A DNA stretch of 64,000 nucleotides from NCBI GenBank assembly GCA_964498725.1, contig CAZCHS010000005.1:23015-87014 (forward strand), written 5' to 3'. The notes below the pieces were generated by a model, which saw only the letters and a list, made by a program, of their open reading frames with translations, did not search any database and was not told where the DNA came from. The stretch's first letter is position 1, and each line of letters starts with the position of its first letter. The translations under genes were made by a program, and so were the position numbers. Shown in pieces: positions 62,714 through 64,000 of this stretch. This stretch comes from JAFGTP01 sp964498725 (GTDB lineage: Bacteria > Fidelibacterota > UBA2242 > JAFGTP01).

Positions 62714-63865
62714 TTATTTAAGCAGTTTAATATCGCTAAATTCTTTTGGAATAGCAGCCAGTGTATCCCATTCCGTATCTTCCAAAAGATCAATAGATTT
62801 ACAAAGATAATTTTCTTCACTGCCCCTGATCGTAAAATAAATAGATTCCTGGTCTTCAGAAAATTGAGCGTTACTTGTATAGTAAGAATGAATAACCTTT
62901 ACAGTTTCATTCTGTACATAATTGTAATAGTAAATTCCGGTGGTGGAATTGTCACAAAAGCCATAATTATTCATTTGTATTGGTATAGGTCCGTATCCGG
63001 ATATGGATACAACAGTGGTTGTTTCTGTTTGCAGGTTATATATTTTTCGTTCTGAACGGTTGGAATAAATAATATATTTGCCATCCCGGGTCAGCGCGAT
63101 AAAAGAGGCATCACTATCATCTTCATCACCCAATCGTTTGTACTGCTCGGTTTCGAAGTCATATTGGAATAAAATTTCATAATCCCAGTGAATATTACCG
63201 CTGACACCATAAGCTTCAATAACTCCATAGGCGTAACGACCATCAGGTGAAATAGCAATTGCTCTATCAATTTGGCCGGTTTCCGTATCATCCCCTTTTT
63301 CCGGCTGATTAAGCACGAAACTTTCAGGTGAGGCGGCTACCTGGTGCTCCTTTGTCTCTGGGTTATAGCGAATTAAAAAAGGCCTGTATTCATCCCCATA
63401 GCTTTTATCATTCGTGGCTGTCATATACAATACCATGCCATTATCGCTAACACGAACCGATTGACTAAGGAAGTAGGGGTAATCACTATCCTCACTAGGC
63501 TGTACCAGCGGAAGATAGTCCTGGCTTTTATCAGAAATATTTACTGCTACGCCTCGGGTACTGCGGTCATCATTGAAGTCACTATGCAATCCCATAGCGA
63601 GAATACTACTATTATTCGCACTGTTGGTTAAAAAATTATTGCGATAAGGATAGATATTTAAAAAACTTGAGTAATTGCATTCATTATTAGCAATACTGAG
63701 TTGCGCAATTTGTTTGTTTTCGCCTAACAATTGTTCCTCTCCGGGTTCATAAAAAGCTAAAAATTGTACTGATTTGTCTTTATCGTTTTCAGATTTTGTA
63801 GAGGATTTGTCACAATGAACCAGCAATACAAGGACGGTAATTAAAATAATACTTAATCTCTTCAT
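62714..63865 (-). CDS. Lipoprotein with beta-propeller-like repeats, unknown role
   Basis: 383 residues from the ATG at 63865, with AGGAG 8 bases upstream; a TTG three bases earlier is less likely. The signal ends in the lipobox LLVHC, followed by a charged linker (DKSSTKSENDKDKS). The rest has repeats of the form ISPDGRYAYGVI, LTRDGKYIIYSN and VSDNGMVLYMTA, typical of TolB/WD40-like propellers, each strand ending in a turn with D-G. These proteins are usually scaffolds at the cell surface or periplasm. No close family is recognised. The right-hand 135 bases hold its promoter region and one short hairpin. Confidence 0.75.
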   Translation of the reverse strand: MKRLSIILITVLVLLVHCDKSSTKSENDKDKSVQFLAFYEPGEEQLLGENKQIAQLSIANNECNYSSFLNIYPYRNNFLTNSANNSSILAMGLHSDFNDDRSTRGVAVNISDKSQDYLPLVQPSEDSDYPYFLSQSVRVSDNGMVLYMTATNDKSYGDEYRPFLIRYNPETKEHQVAASPESFVLNQPEKGDDTETGQIDRAIAISPDGRYAYGVIEAYGVSGNIHWDYEILFQYDFETEQYKRLGDEDDSDASFIALTRDGKYIIYSNRSERKIYNLQTETTTVVSISGYGPIPIQMNNYGFCDNSTTGIYYYNYVQNETVKVIHSYYTSNAQFSEDQESIYFTIRGSEENYLCKSIDLLEDTEWDTLAAIPKEFSDIKLLK

Positions 63866-64000
63866 CAAATTCTCCTTTAAACTTAAAGTTTGGTAAAGTT
63901 ATTTAAGTTGCTTAAAAAATAACAGGTAAAAATAAATTATTTTAGCCTGGATTATTCATAAAAATATGAACAATGCCCGCTTCGCGCCGATACGTTTCCT

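Noticed and set aside
1..64000. CRISPR array, prophage or insertion sequence
   Set aside because: No evenly spaced direct repeats, no phage structural genes, and no transposase or integrase motifs were seen on either strand.

Overview
The window is bacterial chromosome of moderate GC content, apparently from a metagenome-style assembly: a 100-base N gap sits at 61965-62064. The gene content points to a diderm of the FCB group (Bacteroidetes/Calditrichota/Marinimicrobia/Cloacimonadota-like). The evidence is lipid A genes (lpxB, lpxK), several outer-membrane beta-barrel proteins, a very large secreted C25 (gingipain-type) peptidase ending in a 'YQNFPNPFNP' type IX secretion sorting tail, and a membrane pyrophosphatase. 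I cannot name the species. No CRISPR array, prophage, transposase or integrase was seen.

Layout. 1-0.5 kb: tail of a DUF234-type ATPase. 0.7-4.0 kb: a giant CPBP-type membrane protease with an internal duplication. 4.1-7.2 kb: lpxK-lpxB-Gfo/Idh operon for lipid A. 7.4-11.5 kb: a 5'-nucleotidase lipoprotein and a membrane pyrophosphatase with an unusual insertion. 11.8-14.0 kb: a U32 family protein. 14.1-18.5 kb: a corrinoid-dependent methyltransferase module (AraC regulator facing two URO-D-family methyltransferases, a corrinoid protein and a MetH-activation-type protein). 18.5-19.0 kb: hairpin-rich non-coding DNA. 19.0-20.6 kb: enolase and FtsB. 20.9-22.0 kb: a frameshifted beta-barrel gene, followed by tRNA-Lys. 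22.4-28.8 kb: a surface polysaccharide-like run (stand-alone E2-type acyltransferase, Wzi-like barrel, three glycosyltransferases) that runs into rsmE and a divergent YchF-like GTPase. 31-35 kb: a YfiR-like periplasmic protein and the C25 peptidase. 35-36.4 kb: upp and an HD hydrolase interrupted by an in-frame TGA. 36.5-44.7 kb: two envelope beta-barrels, then an amidase-mpl-folC-rho run linking murein turnover and recycling. 44.9-46.8 kb: a hybrid histidine kinase. 46.8-53.1 kb (minus): plsX, two HlyD-type adaptors, a MacB-type permease and a TolC protein, with no ABC ATPase in the run. 53.3-55.8 kb: TPR, RRM, Nif3-like and Bax-inhibitor-like genes. 56-60.8 kb: thrA-thrB-thrC behind a leader terminator. 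60.9-61.1 kb: five consecutive hairpins. 61.1-63.9 kb: a Mut7-C RNase-like protein, a peroxiredoxin cut by the gap and a beta-propeller-like lipoprotein.

Most interesting items: the four-gene corrinoid module of unknown substrate, whose last gene seems to lack a normal start codon; the in-frame TGA at the usual aromatic position of an HD hydrolase; the roughly 120-residue insertion in a cytoplasmic loop of the pyrophosphatase; the duplicated CPBP protease whose second half has lost its catalytic motif; the exporter operon with two adaptors and no ATPase; and the hairpin arrays sharing TTCA-type loops. All functional calls come from reading the sequence and from family knowledge; no database search was run.
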